Shown here: positions 26,366 to 35,473 of the stretch, in pieces | How positions within the stretch are numbered: the stretch's first letter is position 1 | Layout of the letters: each line of letters opens with the position of its first letter | NCBI GenBank assembly: GCA_000620205.1 | Contig: JHVP01000001.1 | Span: 434,001-498,000 of the forward strand | Direction: 5' to 3' | From: Geodermatophilaceae bacterium URHA0031 | Lineage (GTDB): Bacteria; Actinomycetota; Actinomycetes; Mycobacteriales; Geodermatophilaceae | Length of the DNA stretch: 64,000 bases | Notes under the pieces: generated by a model | What the model saw: only the letters and a program-made list of their open reading frames with translations | The model's database searches: none | Told to the model about the DNA's origin: nothing | Translations under genes and position numbers: made by a program

Positions 26366-27917
26366 GTGGAGACGACGGCAGCGGCACCGGGACCGGGGAT
26401 GCCCGGGTCGTCGTGGTCGCGGGTCGACGTGTTCTGGGTCGGTGACGGGCACGCCCGGCCCGACCCGTTCGCGTGGCCCGAGGAGCGGGTGGCGGCCCGG
26501 TTGCAGGAGGTGCAGCGGCGGCGGGCGCGGGACACCGCGGAGGAGGCGGAGCTGATCCTGGCCCTGGCCGGCGCCCGCCCCGCCAGCGCCGACCCGCAGC
26601 CGGGCACCCCCGGCGCCCGACGCACCGGCTGGTCCGGTGGCGATGCCGGGAACGGGATCAGCGAGTTCTTCACCGCCGAGCTGGCCACCGTGCTCAACCT
26701 CGGCCGCACCACCGCGGCCAAGAAGCTCGACCACGCCCTGACCTGGCACAAGAAGCTCCCCGCCACCTTCGCCGCGCTGCGGGCCGGCGACCTGGACGAG
26801 CGCCGCGCGCAGGCCCTGGCCGAGGTGCTCATGCACACCACCGCCGATGTGGCCGGGCAGGTCGAGGACGCCCTGCTGCCCGAGGCCACCGACCTGTCGG
26901 TGTACCGGCTGCGGGACCGGGCGACCGAGCTGATGGTGGAGCTGGACGCCGAGGCGGCCGATGTGCGCCGGGAGGAGGCGGCCAAGACCGCCGACGTGCA
27001 CGTCTACCCCAACGCCACCGACGGCCGGTCCACCCTGGCCGCCGACCTGCCCACCGACGAGGCCGTGGAGTGCTACGACGTCGTCGACCAGCTCGCTCAG
27101 ATGTTGAAGGCCGACGGGGATCCGCGCCGGATCGGGGCGCTGCGGGCGCACGTGCTGTCGCTACTGATCCGCCGCCCCGGAGACCACGAGCTCCCGCCGG
27201 TGACGGCGGAACGTCACGGTCACCGCCGACCTGGACGCCTTGGGCGGCACCGGCAGCACGCCGGGTGAGGTGAGCGGGCTGCCGATCACCGCCGCCCACG
27301 TCCGCGAGTTGCTGGCCCGGGTCGGTGCCCTCGGCCTCACGACGCCGGAGGGCGGCACGTTGACCTTCGCGGTGACCGGCCCGGACGGGCAGTTGCTGGC
27401 CACCCTCACCCCGGCCGACCTGGCTCGGTTGGCCCGCCGCGGCTGCCCACAGCACCCCGACGCGGGCGGGGACGACTCCAGCACCGCCGCTACAACCGAC
27501 ACGACCGACCGGAACGCCTCAAGGGACCCCCGCTGCGACTACCCGATCGCCGGGCCGCCGCCGGCCACCGACGCCTACGAGCCCACCGCCCGCCAGCGGG
27601 CGTTCGTCACCAGCCGGGACCGGCGCTGCCGGTTCCCCAACTGCGGGCAACGCGTCGGCTGGGCCGACCTCGACCACGTCATCCCCCACGACCGCGGCGG
27701 GGCCACCGACTGCGCCAACCTGTGCTGCCTGTGCCGATCCCATCACCGGCTCAAGACCTTCGCCCCGGGCTGGCGCTTCGCCATGACCCCGGACGGGGTG
27801 CTCAGCGTGACCACCCCCTCGGGCGTCACCAGGACGACCCGGCCACCGGGCATGCGACCACCACCCACGGCCGAACCAGAGCCATTGCCGACAGACGACG
27901 ACCCGCCGCCCTTCTAG
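26366..27917 (+). pseudogene. DUF222/HNH endonuclease (13E12-like) gene with one frameshift
   Basis: The gene starts at GTG 26366 and encodes an N-terminal DUF222 region, including FTAELATVLNLGRTTAAKKL and RRAQALAEVL. The frame breaks near 27207. After one extra base the next frame continues sensibly (NVTVTADLDALGG) and ends with the HNH domain: CRFPNCGQRVGWADLDHVIP, then HDRGG and CRSHHRLK. Removing one G around 27205-27210 restores a 516-aa protein. It is either a real frameshift that separates the nuclease domain or a sequencing error. A perfect SOS box precedes the start. Such genes are common and multicopy in actinobacteria; their role is not settled. Confidence 0.85.
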
Positions 27918-27960
27918 ACGTCCCGACCGAACTCGCTGGCCGCCGCGCTCCCCGCCTCCC

Positions 27961-27966
27961 TACCCT
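27961..27966 (+). promoter_or_regulatory. Leaderless -10 element of the GNAT gene
   Basis: TACCCT followed by 7 bases and the GTG start at 27974; no Shine-Dalgarno is seen. Confidence 0.4.
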
Positions 27967-27973
27967 GCGCGGC

Positions 27974-28372
27974 GTGGAGATCCGGTGGCGTGGGCCGTTC
28001 ACCAGCAGCGAGGCCAACCAGCTGCACGCGGAGGCCTTTGGCACCCGCGCCTTCAGCGACCAGGAGTGGAACTGGCGCGACCAGGTGGCCGCGCACAGCC
28101 TCGGGTGGGTCACCGCCCGGGACGGCGAGGCCCTGGCCGGCTTCGTCAACGTGGTGTGGGACGGAGAGGTGCACGCCTGGCTGCAGGACGTGATGGTCGC
28201 CGCGGCCAGCCGGCACCGGGGCGTCGGACGCCGGCTGGTCGACGCCGCCCGCGACGGCGCCCGGGCGGCCGGGTGCGATTGGCTGCACGTGGACTTCGCC
28301 GACGAACTGGCGTCCTTCTACGTCGACGCCTGCGGCTTCCGCCCCGCCCGAGCTGGGCTGATGGCGTTGTGA
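27974..28372 (+). CDS. GNAT family N-acetyltransferase
   Basis: A 132-aa single-domain GNAT protein. The acetyl-CoA-binding signature is RHRGVGRRLVDAARDGARAA, preceded by the strand AWLQDVMVAAA. The C-terminal LASFYVDACGFRPA is the usual beta-alpha ending. Acceptor substrate unknown. The GTG start is chosen from the family-typical length and the -10-like TACCCT upstream. The TGA at 28370-28372 lies 53 bases before the ligase gene. Confidence 0.85.
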   Translation: MEIRWRGPFTSSEANQLHAEAFGTRAFSDQEWNWRDQVAAHSLGWVTARDGEALAGFVNVVWDGEVHAWLQDVMVAAASRHRGVGRRLVDAARDGARAAGCDWLHVDFADELASFYVDACGFRPARAGLMAL

Positions 28373-28425
28373 ACCCGCTGCGGCGTTCCGGCACACCAGC
28401 GGGCCGGACTGCTTGACTGACCGCC

Positions 28426-29499
28426 ATGGACCTGCCCGTGATGCCCCCGGTCAAGCCGATGCTCGCCAAGCCCGCGGCGACGCTGCCCACCGGAGAGGGC
28501 TGGTTCTACGAGCCGAAGTGGGACGGGTTCCGCTGCATCGTCTTCCGGGACGGAGATGAGGTGGAGCTGGGCAGCCGCAACGAGCGCCCGCTGACGCGCT
28601 ACTTCCCCGACGTCGCCGAGGCGGTCAAGGCCCACCTGCCTGAGCGGTGCGTCGTCGACGGGGAGATCGTCGTCCCCCGCGGGGACCGGCTGGACTTCGA
28701 GTCGCTCCTGCAGCGGATCCACCCGGCCGCCTCGCGGGTGACCAAGCTGGCCACCGAGACCCCGGCGTCCTTCGTCGCCTTCGACCTGCTCGCGCTGGGT
28801 GACGAGTCGCTGCTGGAGACCCCCTACGCCGAGCGCCAGGCCCGGCTGCGTGCGGCGCTGGCCGGCGTTCAGGCCCCGGTCTACATAAGCACTGTCACCC
28901 AGGACGCCGAGGTCGGGCAGCGCTGGTTCGCCGAGTTCGAGGGCGCCGGCCTCGACGGTGTGATCGCCAAGCGGGGCGACCAGGTCTACGCCCCCGACCA
29001 GCGGCTGATGACCAAGGTCAAGCACGTCCGGACGGCGGACTGCGTCGTCGCCGGGTTCCGCTGGCACAAGAGCGGTCCCGTCGTCGGCTCGCTGCTGCTC
29101 GGGCTCTACGACGATGCCGGCAGCCTGCAGCACATCGGCGTCGCCGCCTCCTTCCCGATGAAGCGGCGGGCCGAGCTGGTCGAGGAGCTGGAGCCCTACC
29201 GGGCCGAGGCGCTCGACGGGCACCCGTGGCAGGACTGGGCCAACGCGCAGACCGGTGAGGACGGCGAGCACCGCATGCCCGGGGCGACCAGCCGCTGGAA
29301 CGCCGGCAAGGACCTGTCCTGGGTGCCGCTGCGGCCCGAGCTGGTGGTGGAGGTCAAGTACGACCAGCTCGAGGGCAGCCGGCTGCGCCACACCGGGCAC
29401 TTCCAGCGGTGGCGGACCGACCGGGACGCCCGGTCGTGCACGTACGACCAGCTCGAGGTGCCGGTGAAGTACGACCTCGCCGAGGTGCTGGGCGGCTGA
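28426..29499 (+). CDS. ligC: ATP-dependent DNA ligase C
   Basis: A 357-aa ATP-dependent ligase. The nucleotidyltransferase motif I is EPKWDGFR with the adenylated Lys at residue 31. Further motifs are SRNERPLTRYFPD, VVDGEIV, FVAFDLLALG, GLDGVIAKR and TKVKHVRTADCVVAGFRW, followed by an OB-fold domain. Its length and domain content match mycobacterial LigC, which acts with Prim-PolC in gap repair, rather than the multidomain LigD. The Prim-PolC-like gene lies 2.8 kb downstream on the same strand. No Ku gene is in the window. Confidence 0.9.
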   Translation: MDLPVMPPVKPMLAKPAATLPTGEGWFYEPKWDGFRCIVFRDGDEVELGSRNERPLTRYFPDVAEAVKAHLPERCVVDGEIVVPRGDRLDFESLLQRIHPAASRVTKLATETPASFVAFDLLALGDESLLETPYAERQARLRAALAGVQAPVYISTVTQDAEVGQRWFAEFEGAGLDGVIAKRGDQVYAPDQRLMTKVKHVRTADCVVAGFRWHKSGPVVGSLLLGLYDDAGSLQHIGVAASFPMKRRAELVEELEPYRAEALDGHPWQDWANAQTGEDGEHRMPGATSRWNAGKDLSWVPLRPELVVEVKYDQLEGSRLRHTGHFQRWRTDRDARSCTYDQLEVPVKYDLAEVLGG

Positions 29500-29593
29500 G
29501 GCCGGGCGCGGCGAAGTTCCCGGGGCGGCTGAGCGCTTCCTCACGGGGCCTGGGTGCTGCCGCATCCCCGGGGGGCTCCTACGCTGGGTGACC

Positions 29594-31162
29594 ATGCCCC
29601 GCCGCCTGGCCGCCACCGGAGGAGTCCTCCTCACTCTCGCCCTCGCGCTGACGGGCTGCACGTCGTCCGAGGACGACGCCCAGACGGCCGCCGCCAGCTC
29701 GTCCGCGGCGGCCGAGAGCTCCGCGGAGGCGGTGGCGGCGAAGCCGATCGAGTGGCGGGACTGCAGCAGTGACATCGCCGCCCTGATCGCCGGGCGCCCT
29801 GGCTCCGACCGACCGCTGTCGTTCCAGTGCGGGACGACGACCGTCCCGGTCAGCTACGACGACCCGACCGGGGGCACGCTGACGCTGTCGCTGGTGAAGG
29901 CCACGCTGGCGGGCCAGGTGAACCGGATCGGCGCGCTGGTCGTCAACCCGGGTGGCCCCGGCGAGCCGGCCACCTTCGAGGCGATCCAGTCCGCGCTGAC
30001 CCTGCCGACCGACGTACTCGGCCGGTTCGACGTCGTCGGCGTCGACCCCCGCGGCGTGGGGCTCTCCGACCCGGCGGTCCAGTGCATCAGCGACCAGCAG
30101 AAGGACGAGCTGTTCGCCGCGGACCCCCGTGCCACCGACGCGGCTGCGCTGGAGACCGCGTTCGACCGAGTGGACGCCGTGGCCGATGGCTGCGCGGAGG
30201 AGTACGAGGACGCGCTCGGCGCCTTCGACACCGTGGACACCGCGCGGGACATGGACCTCGTCCGCCAGTCCCTCGGGGACGAGCAGCTGACCTACCTGGG
30301 CTACTCGTACGGGACGACGCTCGGCTCGACCTACGCCGAGCTGTTCCCCGACCGGGTGCGGGCGATGGTCCTCGACGGCGCCGTCGACCCCCATGCGGGG
30401 CAGCAGCAGTTCGCCGAGTCGCAGGCGCAGGGCTTCGAGGCCGTGTTCGACGCCTTCGCCGCGAACTGCACGGCACTGGTCAGCGGCTGCCCGCTCGGTG
30501 CCGACCCACGGCTGTTCGTCACCGACCTGCTCAACCAGACGGCGGCCGCCCCGGTGCCCAGCAGCCGCCCGGGCGAGACCCGGCAGGCCACACCGGGGCT
30601 CGTCCTGCAGGCCGTCCGGTCGGCCCTCTACCAGCCCAGCGCCTGGCCCCAGCTGACCCAGTCGCTGGCCAACGCCCGCAACGGCGACGCCGCCGGTCTC
30701 CTCACCCTCGCCGACACCTACACCGGCCGGAACGACGACGGCACGTACACCAACGTGGTCGATGCCAACGTGGCGGTGACCTGCGCGGACACGGAGGAGC
30801 AGTTCACCCGGGAGCAGCTGGGCGCGCTGGTCACCGACTGGGGCACCCGGTACCCGCTGTTCGGCGCGGACGCCGCGCTGGGGCTGTACACCTGCTCGGC
30901 CTGGGACGCCCCGCGCACCCCGCTGCCGGCCCGGGACGCCGCCGGGAGTGCGCCGATCGTGGTGATCGGCACCCAGGGTGACCCGGTGACCCCCGTGGTC
31001 GGCGCCGCGGACATGGCCGCGGACCTGACGGGCGGGGTGCTGCTCACCTGGCAGGGCGCCGGGCACACCGCCTACCCCAAGACCGACTGCGTGACCGCTG
31101 CCGTGGACGCCTACCTGATCGACCTCGTCGTCCCGCAGGACGGACTGACCTGCCCGGCCTGA
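29594..31162 (+). CDS. Secreted lipoprotein alpha/beta hydrolase (S33/TAP-like peptidase)
   Basis: A 522-aa exported hydrolase. A lipoprotein signal ends in the lipobox LALTGC near residue 19, followed by a Ser/Ala-rich linker. The hydrolase domain has VVNPGGPGEPA, FDVVGVDPRGVGLSDP, the nucleophile elbow GYSYGTTLG, Asp in GTQGDPVTP and His in GAGHTAY, plus disulfide-forming cysteines. It matches the tripeptidyl-aminopeptidase-like secreted proteases of Streptomyces. ATG at 29594 is preferred; GTG at 29588 is the alternative, and TACGCT lies upstream as a possible -10. Confidence 0.9.
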   Translation: MPRRLAATGGVLLTLALALTGCTSSEDDAQTAAASSSAAAESSAEAVAAKPIEWRDCSSDIAALIAGRPGSDRPLSFQCGTTTVPVSYDDPTGGTLTLSLVKATLAGQVNRIGALVVNPGGPGEPATFEAIQSALTLPTDVLGRFDVVGVDPRGVGLSDPAVQCISDQQKDELFAADPRATDAAALETAFDRVDAVADGCAEEYEDALGAFDTVDTARDMDLVRQSLGDEQLTYLGYSYGTTLGSTYAELFPDRVRAMVLDGAVDPHAGQQQFAESQAQGFEAVFDAFAANCTALVSGCPLGADPRLFVTDLLNQTAAAPVPSSRPGETRQATPGLVLQAVRSALYQPSAWPQLTQSLANARNGDAAGLLTLADTYTGRNDDGTYTNVVDANVAVTCADTEEQFTREQLGALVTDWGTRYPLFGADAALGLYTCSAWDAPRTPLPARDAAGSAPIVVIGTQGDPVTPVVGAADMAADLTGGVLLTWQGAGHTAYPKTDCVTAAVDAYLIDLVVPQDGLTCPA

Positions 31163-31170
31163 TCGCGTCC

Positions 31171-31176
31171 TAGGGT
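31171..31176 (+). promoter_or_regulatory. Leaderless -10 element of the serine hydrolase gene
   Basis: TAGGGT followed by 7 bases and the ATG at 31184; no Shine-Dalgarno is seen. Confidence 0.5.
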
Positions 31177-31183
31177 CGGCCGG

Positions 31184-32188
31184 ATGGCGGACCTCGAGGA
31201 CTCCATCGACCAGCTGGCGGCGGCGACCGGGTTCTCCGGGGTGGTCCGCGTCGATCGCGGCGGCCGGGTCGAGCTGGCCCGGGCCTACGGGCTGGCCCAC
31301 CGCGGGTGGGACCTGGCCAACACCGTCGACACCCGGTTCGCCGTCGCGAGCGGCACCAAGGGGCTCACCGCCCTGACCGTGGCGAGCCTCGTCGAGGAGG
31401 GCCGGCTGGCCCTCGACACCCCCGCGCGGGAGGTCCTCGGGGAGGACCTGCCGCTGGTCGACGACCGGGTGACCGTCGAACACCTGCTGGCCCACCGGTC
31501 GGGGATCGGCGACTACCTCGACGAGGACACGATCGAGTCGGCGACGGCCTACGTGCTGCCCGTGCCGGTGCACCGGCTGGCGACGACCGAGGACTACCTC
31601 GCCGTCCTGGGCGGGCACCCGCAGGTGTCCCCGCCCGGCGAGCGCTTCGCGTACAACAACAGCGGTTTCGTCGTCCTGGCGCTGATCGCCGAGCGGGTCG
31701 GGGGTGCCCCGTTCGCCGACCTGGTGCGGGAACGTGTCTGCGCCCCGGCCGGCATGCGCGACACCGGGTTCCTGCGCTCCGACGAGCCGACGGGGCGCAC
31801 CGCCCTGGGCCACCTCGACGGCGAGGGCCTCCGGACCAACGTGCTGCACCTGCCGCTCCGCGGCAGCGGGGACGGCGGGATCTACACGACGGCGGCCGAC
31901 GTCCACGCGCTGTGGTCGGCGCTGGACGCGGGCCGGATCCTGCCGGTGGAGCGGGTGGCGGACATGGTGCGGCCGCGCAGCGACGTGCCCGCCGAGGCCA
32001 TGCGGTACGGACTGGGCTTCTGGCTGCACCCGACCAGCGAGGCTGTCGTCCTGGTCGGCGCGGACGCCGGGGTGTCGTTCCGGACCGTCCACGACCAGGC
32101 CGCCGGGATCACCCACACCGTGCTGTCCAACACCACCGACGGGGCCTGGCCGGTGGCCCGCCGCCTGCACGAGCTGCTCACCCCCTGA
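31184..32188 (+). CDS. Serine hydrolase (class C beta-lactamase/penicillin-binding-like)
   Basis: A 334-aa beta-lactamase-fold hydrolase. The SxxK motif is SGTK in FAVASGTKGLTAL, and the YxN motif is YNN in RFAYNNSGFVVL. LLAHRSGIGDYL and PAGMRDTGFL are typical of the family. No signal peptide, so it is a cytoplasmic esterase or peptidase rather than a resistance enzyme. It lies 21 bases after the lipoprotein hydrolase gene with its own -10-like box. Confidence 0.88.
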   Translation: MADLEDSIDQLAAATGFSGVVRVDRGGRVELARAYGLAHRGWDLANTVDTRFAVASGTKGLTALTVASLVEEGRLALDTPAREVLGEDLPLVDDRVTVEHLLAHRSGIGDYLDEDTIESATAYVLPVPVHRLATTEDYLAVLGGHPQVSPPGERFAYNNSGFVVLALIAERVGGAPFADLVRERVCAPAGMRDTGFLRSDEPTGRTALGHLDGEGLRTNVLHLPLRGSGDGGIYTTAADVHALWSALDAGRILPVERVADMVRPRSDVPAEAMRYGLGFWLHPTSEAVVLVGADAGVSFRTVHDQAAGITHTVLSNTTDGAWPVARRLHELLTP

Positions 32189-32276
32189 GGGTGGAGGTGC
32201 TGCCGCGGCGGCCGACGGCGGGGCAGACTGCTCACCCCCGGGTACGCCCCGCCCACCGGACCGATCGGAGCCCCTC

Positions 32277-33344
32277 GTGGCCAGCAGCAAGGACGCCGTC
32301 GTCCTGGACGTCGACGGGCACGAGGTGCGGGTCAGCAGCCCGGAGAAGCCGTACTTCGGCGACAAGGGGATCCGCAAGATCGACGTCGTCAACTACTTCG
32401 TCTCGGTCGGCGAGGGGATCCTGTTCGCGTTGCGCGACCGGCCGACGACCCTGGAGCGCTGGCCCGGTGGCGTGTTCGAGGGCGCCCGGCTGTCGACCCG
32501 GATGGACAACACCGGCGACGCGTTCTACCAGAAGCGGGTGCCCAAGAACGCACCCGAGTGGGTGCCGACGGCGCACATCACCTTCCCCAGCGGCCGGACC
32601 GCCGACGAGATCGCGCCGGACTCGGTCGCCGTCGTCGCCTGGTGCGCCAACCTGGGCACGCTGACCTTTCACCCGTGGCCGGTGTCGAGGACCGACGTGG
32701 AGTCCCCCGACCAGATCCGCATCGACCTCGACCCGCAGCCGGGCACCGACTTCTCCGACGCGGTGTGCGTGGCCCCGCACGTGCGCGAGCTGCTCCACGA
32801 GTTCGGCATGGAGGGCTGGCCGAAGACCTCCGGCGGGCGCGGCGTGCACGTCTACGTGCCGATCCAGCCGCGGTGGACCTTCCCGGAGGTGCGCCGGGCG
32901 GTGATCGCCTTCGGCCGGGAGCTGGAACGGCGGATCCCCGACCGCGTGACGATGAACTGGTGGAAGGAGGAGCGTGGCGAGAAGATCTTCATCGACTACA
33001 ACCAGATGGCCCGGGACCGGACGATCGCCAGCGCCTACTCGATCCGGGCGAAGTCGCACGCCCCGGTGAGCGCTCCGCTGGACTGGGACGAGCTGGCCGA
33101 CGTCTCGCCGTTCGACTTCGACGTCCTCACCATGCCGGCCCGGTTCGCTGCCGTCGGCGACAAGCACGCCGGGCTGGCCGACCACGCCTTCGGCATCGAG
33201 CCGCTCATCGAGCTGGCGGACAAGCAGGAGCGCGACCTCGGCCTGGGCGAGATGCCCTATCCCCCGGACTACCCGAAGATGCCCGGCGAGCCGATGCGGG
33301 TCCAGCCCAGCCGCGCGAAGAAGCCGGCCAGCGAAGACGCCTGA
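32277..33344 (+). CDS. Prim-PolC-like polymerase (LigD polymerase-domain family)
   Basis: A 355-aa stand-alone member of the archaeo-eukaryotic primase/LigD-Pol family. Signature pieces are SSPEKPYFGDKGIRKIDVVN, the 5'-phosphate-binding FYQKRVPKNAPEW, the metal-binding Asp pair in IRIDLDPQPG, KTSGGRGVHVYVPI, and DYNQMARDRTIASAYS with RAKSHAPVS. In mycobacteria a protein of this size is encoded next to LigC and fills short gaps during base excision repair. Here two hydrolase genes separate them. The start is GTG 32277; the C-terminus is basic. Confidence 0.92.
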   Translation: MASSKDAVVLDVDGHEVRVSSPEKPYFGDKGIRKIDVVNYFVSVGEGILFALRDRPTTLERWPGGVFEGARLSTRMDNTGDAFYQKRVPKNAPEWVPTAHITFPSGRTADEIAPDSVAVVAWCANLGTLTFHPWPVSRTDVESPDQIRIDLDPQPGTDFSDAVCVAPHVRELLHEFGMEGWPKTSGGRGVHVYVPIQPRWTFPEVRRAVIAFGRELERRIPDRVTMNWWKEERGEKIFIDYNQMARDRTIASAYSIRAKSHAPVSAPLDWDELADVSPFDFDVLTMPARFAAVGDKHAGLADHAFGIEPLIELADKQERDLGLGEMPYPPDYPKMPGEPMRVQPSRAKKPASEDA

Positions 33345-33523
33345 TCGCCCTGACGTCGGTGGTGGCAGCAGCATCAGGGAACGGTGCTGGTGCGCCGATG
33401 GGTGGAGACCAGCTCGGCCGTCAGGCTGATGGCGCCGGTTCAACCGGCTGACGCAACCAGGCGACGGTGCTCTGACGCTTGACCGCTCAGCCCGATGCTC
33501 CCAGCGCGAACGGCTGTGACCCT
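33345..33523. other. Intergenic stretch after the Prim-PolC gene
   Basis: Nothing recognised. The sequence is less GC-rich than the flanking genes and carries no clear terminator. Confidence 0.4.
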
Positions 33524-33736
33524 CTAGCCGTGGTCCCGGCGAGCAGCCTGGGTCTCGTCCTCGGCGATGTCGGCTCGCTCGGCGTCCGCGTAGGCCTGCC
33601 CGGCGTGGTCGGCGTCGTCGCGGGGGCCAGTGCGCTCGGCGGCAGCCCTGTCCGGCTCAGCCACGATGGGGACCGCGTCTCCGGTCGGCGGAGGAACCTC
33701 GGGGTGTTCTGCCCGCGCGGGTCCTGGAGTGGTCAT
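33524..33736 (-). CDS. Small acidic hydrophilic protein of unknown function
   Basis: A 70-aa protein, rich in Ala, Asp, Glu, Arg and Pro, with no hydrophobic segment. The start ATG at 33734-33736 is supported by AGGAGGG 7 bases upstream. The second half (DHAGQAYADAERADIAEDET) looks like a charged helix and the first half is proline-rich and probably disordered. No family recognised. The ribosome-binding site is the main reason to accept it. Confidence 0.5.
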   Translation of the reverse strand: MTTPGPARAEHPEVPPPTGDAVPIVAEPDRAAAERTGPRDDADHAGQAYADAERADIAEDETQAARRDHG

Positions 33737-34082
33737 CACGTTCCCTCCTGACGGCCATCGTGACTCCACGATCGGGCACACGCCGTAGCGAGGCAAGACC
33801 GGGACGGCGTGCCGAGTGGGGATCTGAGGCATCGTCGGCTGTGCCCGACGGCCCGGCCGTCAGAGGCCGGCCTGTGTCGTCGGCAATGGCTTCGCCGAGG
33901 CGAACCTCGTCTGCGGGACACCGACCCCGTCTTCCGTGTCGGGACAAGCGAACCGAAAGTCGGAAAACGTCCGCCGTGTTCGCGCTGACGGTTCGGTGGG
34001 CGCCGAGCCCGCGGACTCCACGTCACTGTGCTCATACTGCGACGGTCGGACCCATCGGGCCGGACGGGTGCCGCCAGGATCG
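33737..34082. other. Intergenic stretch before the alcohol dehydrogenase promoter
   Basis: No gene is supported on either strand. Several arginine-rich frames are open but lack start signals. The strong promoter of the next gene follows at 34083. Confidence 0.4.
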
Positions 34083-34112
34083 TTGACACCCTGCAGCGGG
34101 CGTCGCTAGCTT
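34083..34112 (+). promoter_or_regulatory. Promoter of the zinc alcohol dehydrogenase gene
   Basis: A consensus -35 TTGACA (34083-34088) and -10 TAGCTT (34107-34112) separated by 18 bases. It would give a leader of about 70 bases before the ATG at 34191. Confidence 0.65.
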
Positions 34113-34190
34113 CGAGCCCGTGTCCGGCGGTGCGGCCAGCCACTGAGGGCGGAGCTGATCCATGCGGGACCGAACCCTCGCGAGTCGTCG

Positions 34191-35234
34191 ATGAAGGCGG
34201 TCGTCTGTGCCCCGGATGCCCCCGACGGCACCGCGGTCACCGAGGTCCCCGACCCGGCGCCGGAGCCGGGCGAGGTGGTGGTCGAGGTCAACGCCTGCGG
34301 CCTGTGCGGCAGCGACGTGCACGCGATCGAACACGGCCGGACGGTCGAGGGTCAGATCCTGGGTCACGAGTTCGGTGGCCACGTGGTCGAGGTGGGTTCG
34401 GAAGCGCGCGGATGGCGCGTGGGGCAAGCCGTGGCCGTCAACCCTCTGGGAGCGTGCGGCCGGTGCCGCGCGTGCCGGAAGGAGTTGCCCTTCCGCTGCA
34501 CCGCCGTACCCAACCTCGGCATCACCGCGCCCGGCGGATACGCCGAGTACGTCGCCGTGCCCGCCGACCAACTCGTCGCCATGCCCGACGGAGCCCCCGT
34601 GGAGTGGGGCGCCCACGCCGAGCCGCTCGCCGTAGCGTTGCGCGCCGTCGCGCTGGCCGCTGTGGGCCCTGCGGACAGCGTGCTGGTGTACGGGTTGGGC
34701 GCAATCGGCCTGAACGCGATCTTCGCCTTGCGGGCGGCGGGGGTCGAGTCCGTGGTCGGTGCGGGACGCTCCCCCGGACGTCGCCACGCCGCTGCGGCAG
34801 CCGGTGCCGACATCGTCCTGGACACCCGCGCGGTCAGTGTCCGCGAGCACGTCGCCCGCACCGGCCGGCGGTTCGACGCAGTCCTGGAGTGCTCGGCGGC
34901 CGAGGGCGCGGTCGAGGAGTCGATGGACGTGCTGGCGCCCGGCGGCACGTGCGTGGTCGTGGCGTTGACCAGCGCGGTCACGAAGGTCCCACTGGGCCCG
35001 CTCGTCGGCGAGGGCCTGGGCCTCGTCGGCAGCTGCGCGTTCCGCCCGAGCGACTTCACTGCGGCGGTCGCCCACGTCACCAGCGGGCGCCTACCGGTTG
35101 CGGACCTGATCAGCGAGCGCGTCGGACTGCAGGAGACGCCTGATGCGCTGGTCCGGCTCCGGCGACCCGGCGACCTCGTGCGGGTGCTGACCATCCCCGG
35201 CGCCGACCCCCGGGCGCCCGACCCGGCCGGCTGA
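34191..35234 (+). CDS. Zinc-dependent alcohol dehydrogenase (MDR superfamily)
   Basis: A 347-aa medium-chain dehydrogenase. The catalytic zinc site is CGLCGSDVHAIEHG and GHEFGGHVVEVG, and the structural zinc cysteines are CGRCRACRKELPFRC. The NAD(P)-binding glycines are in VLVYGLGAIGLNAI. It resembles sorbitol/threonine dehydrogenase-type enzymes that oxidise polyols or secondary alcohols. It stands alone with a consensus-like promoter, at the left side of the accessory region. Confidence 0.92.
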   Translation: MKAVVCAPDAPDGTAVTEVPDPAPEPGEVVVEVNACGLCGSDVHAIEHGRTVEGQILGHEFGGHVVEVGSEARGWRVGQAVAVNPLGACGRCRACRKELPFRCTAVPNLGITAPGGYAEYVAVPADQLVAMPDGAPVEWGAHAEPLAVALRAVALAAVGPADSVLVYGLGAIGLNAIFALRAAGVESVVGAGRSPGRRHAAAAAGADIVLDTRAVSVREHVARTGRRFDAVLECSAAEGAVEESMDVLAPGGTCVVVALTSAVTKVPLGPLVGEGLGLVGSCAFRPSDFTAAVAHVTSGRLPVADLISERVGLQETPDALVRLRRPGDLVRVLTIPGADPRAPDPAG

Positions 35235-35335
35235 CCGCCGGGAGGTCGGTCATCCAGCGCCGACCGCAGTTCGGCACCGGGCGAACACGACCCGGCCGTC
35301 CGCCCGCGTCACCAGCAGTGAGGAGTTCCGAGCAC

Positions 35336-35464
35336 ATGGACCACTCCACCAGACGGGGGGCCGTCGTCACCGGCGCGGATCCTTCCGCGGAGTCCGCGGC
35401 AGTCCGTCTTGACGGCTTGCAGTCAACCCGCGGGTCCGAATGCTGCCATCACGATGAGGCGTGA
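35336..35464 (+). CDS. Short open frame, possibly a truncated gene start
   Basis: A 42-codon frame with GAGGAG 7 bases before its ATG. It begins MDHSTRRGAVVTGADPS, which resembles the first beta-strand of an SDR protein, then loses sense and stops. It could be the remnant of a gene cut off when the neighbouring segment was acquired, or a small protein. Evidence is weak. Confidence 0.25.
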   Translation: MDHSTRRGAVVTGADPSAESAAVRLDGLQSTRGSECCHHDEA

Positions 35465-35473
35465 CCATGACGG

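Noticed and set aside
31184-32188. Antibiotic-resistance beta-lactamase
   Set aside because: SxxK and YxN are present, but there is no signal peptide and the family is broad; esterase or peptidase function is more likely.
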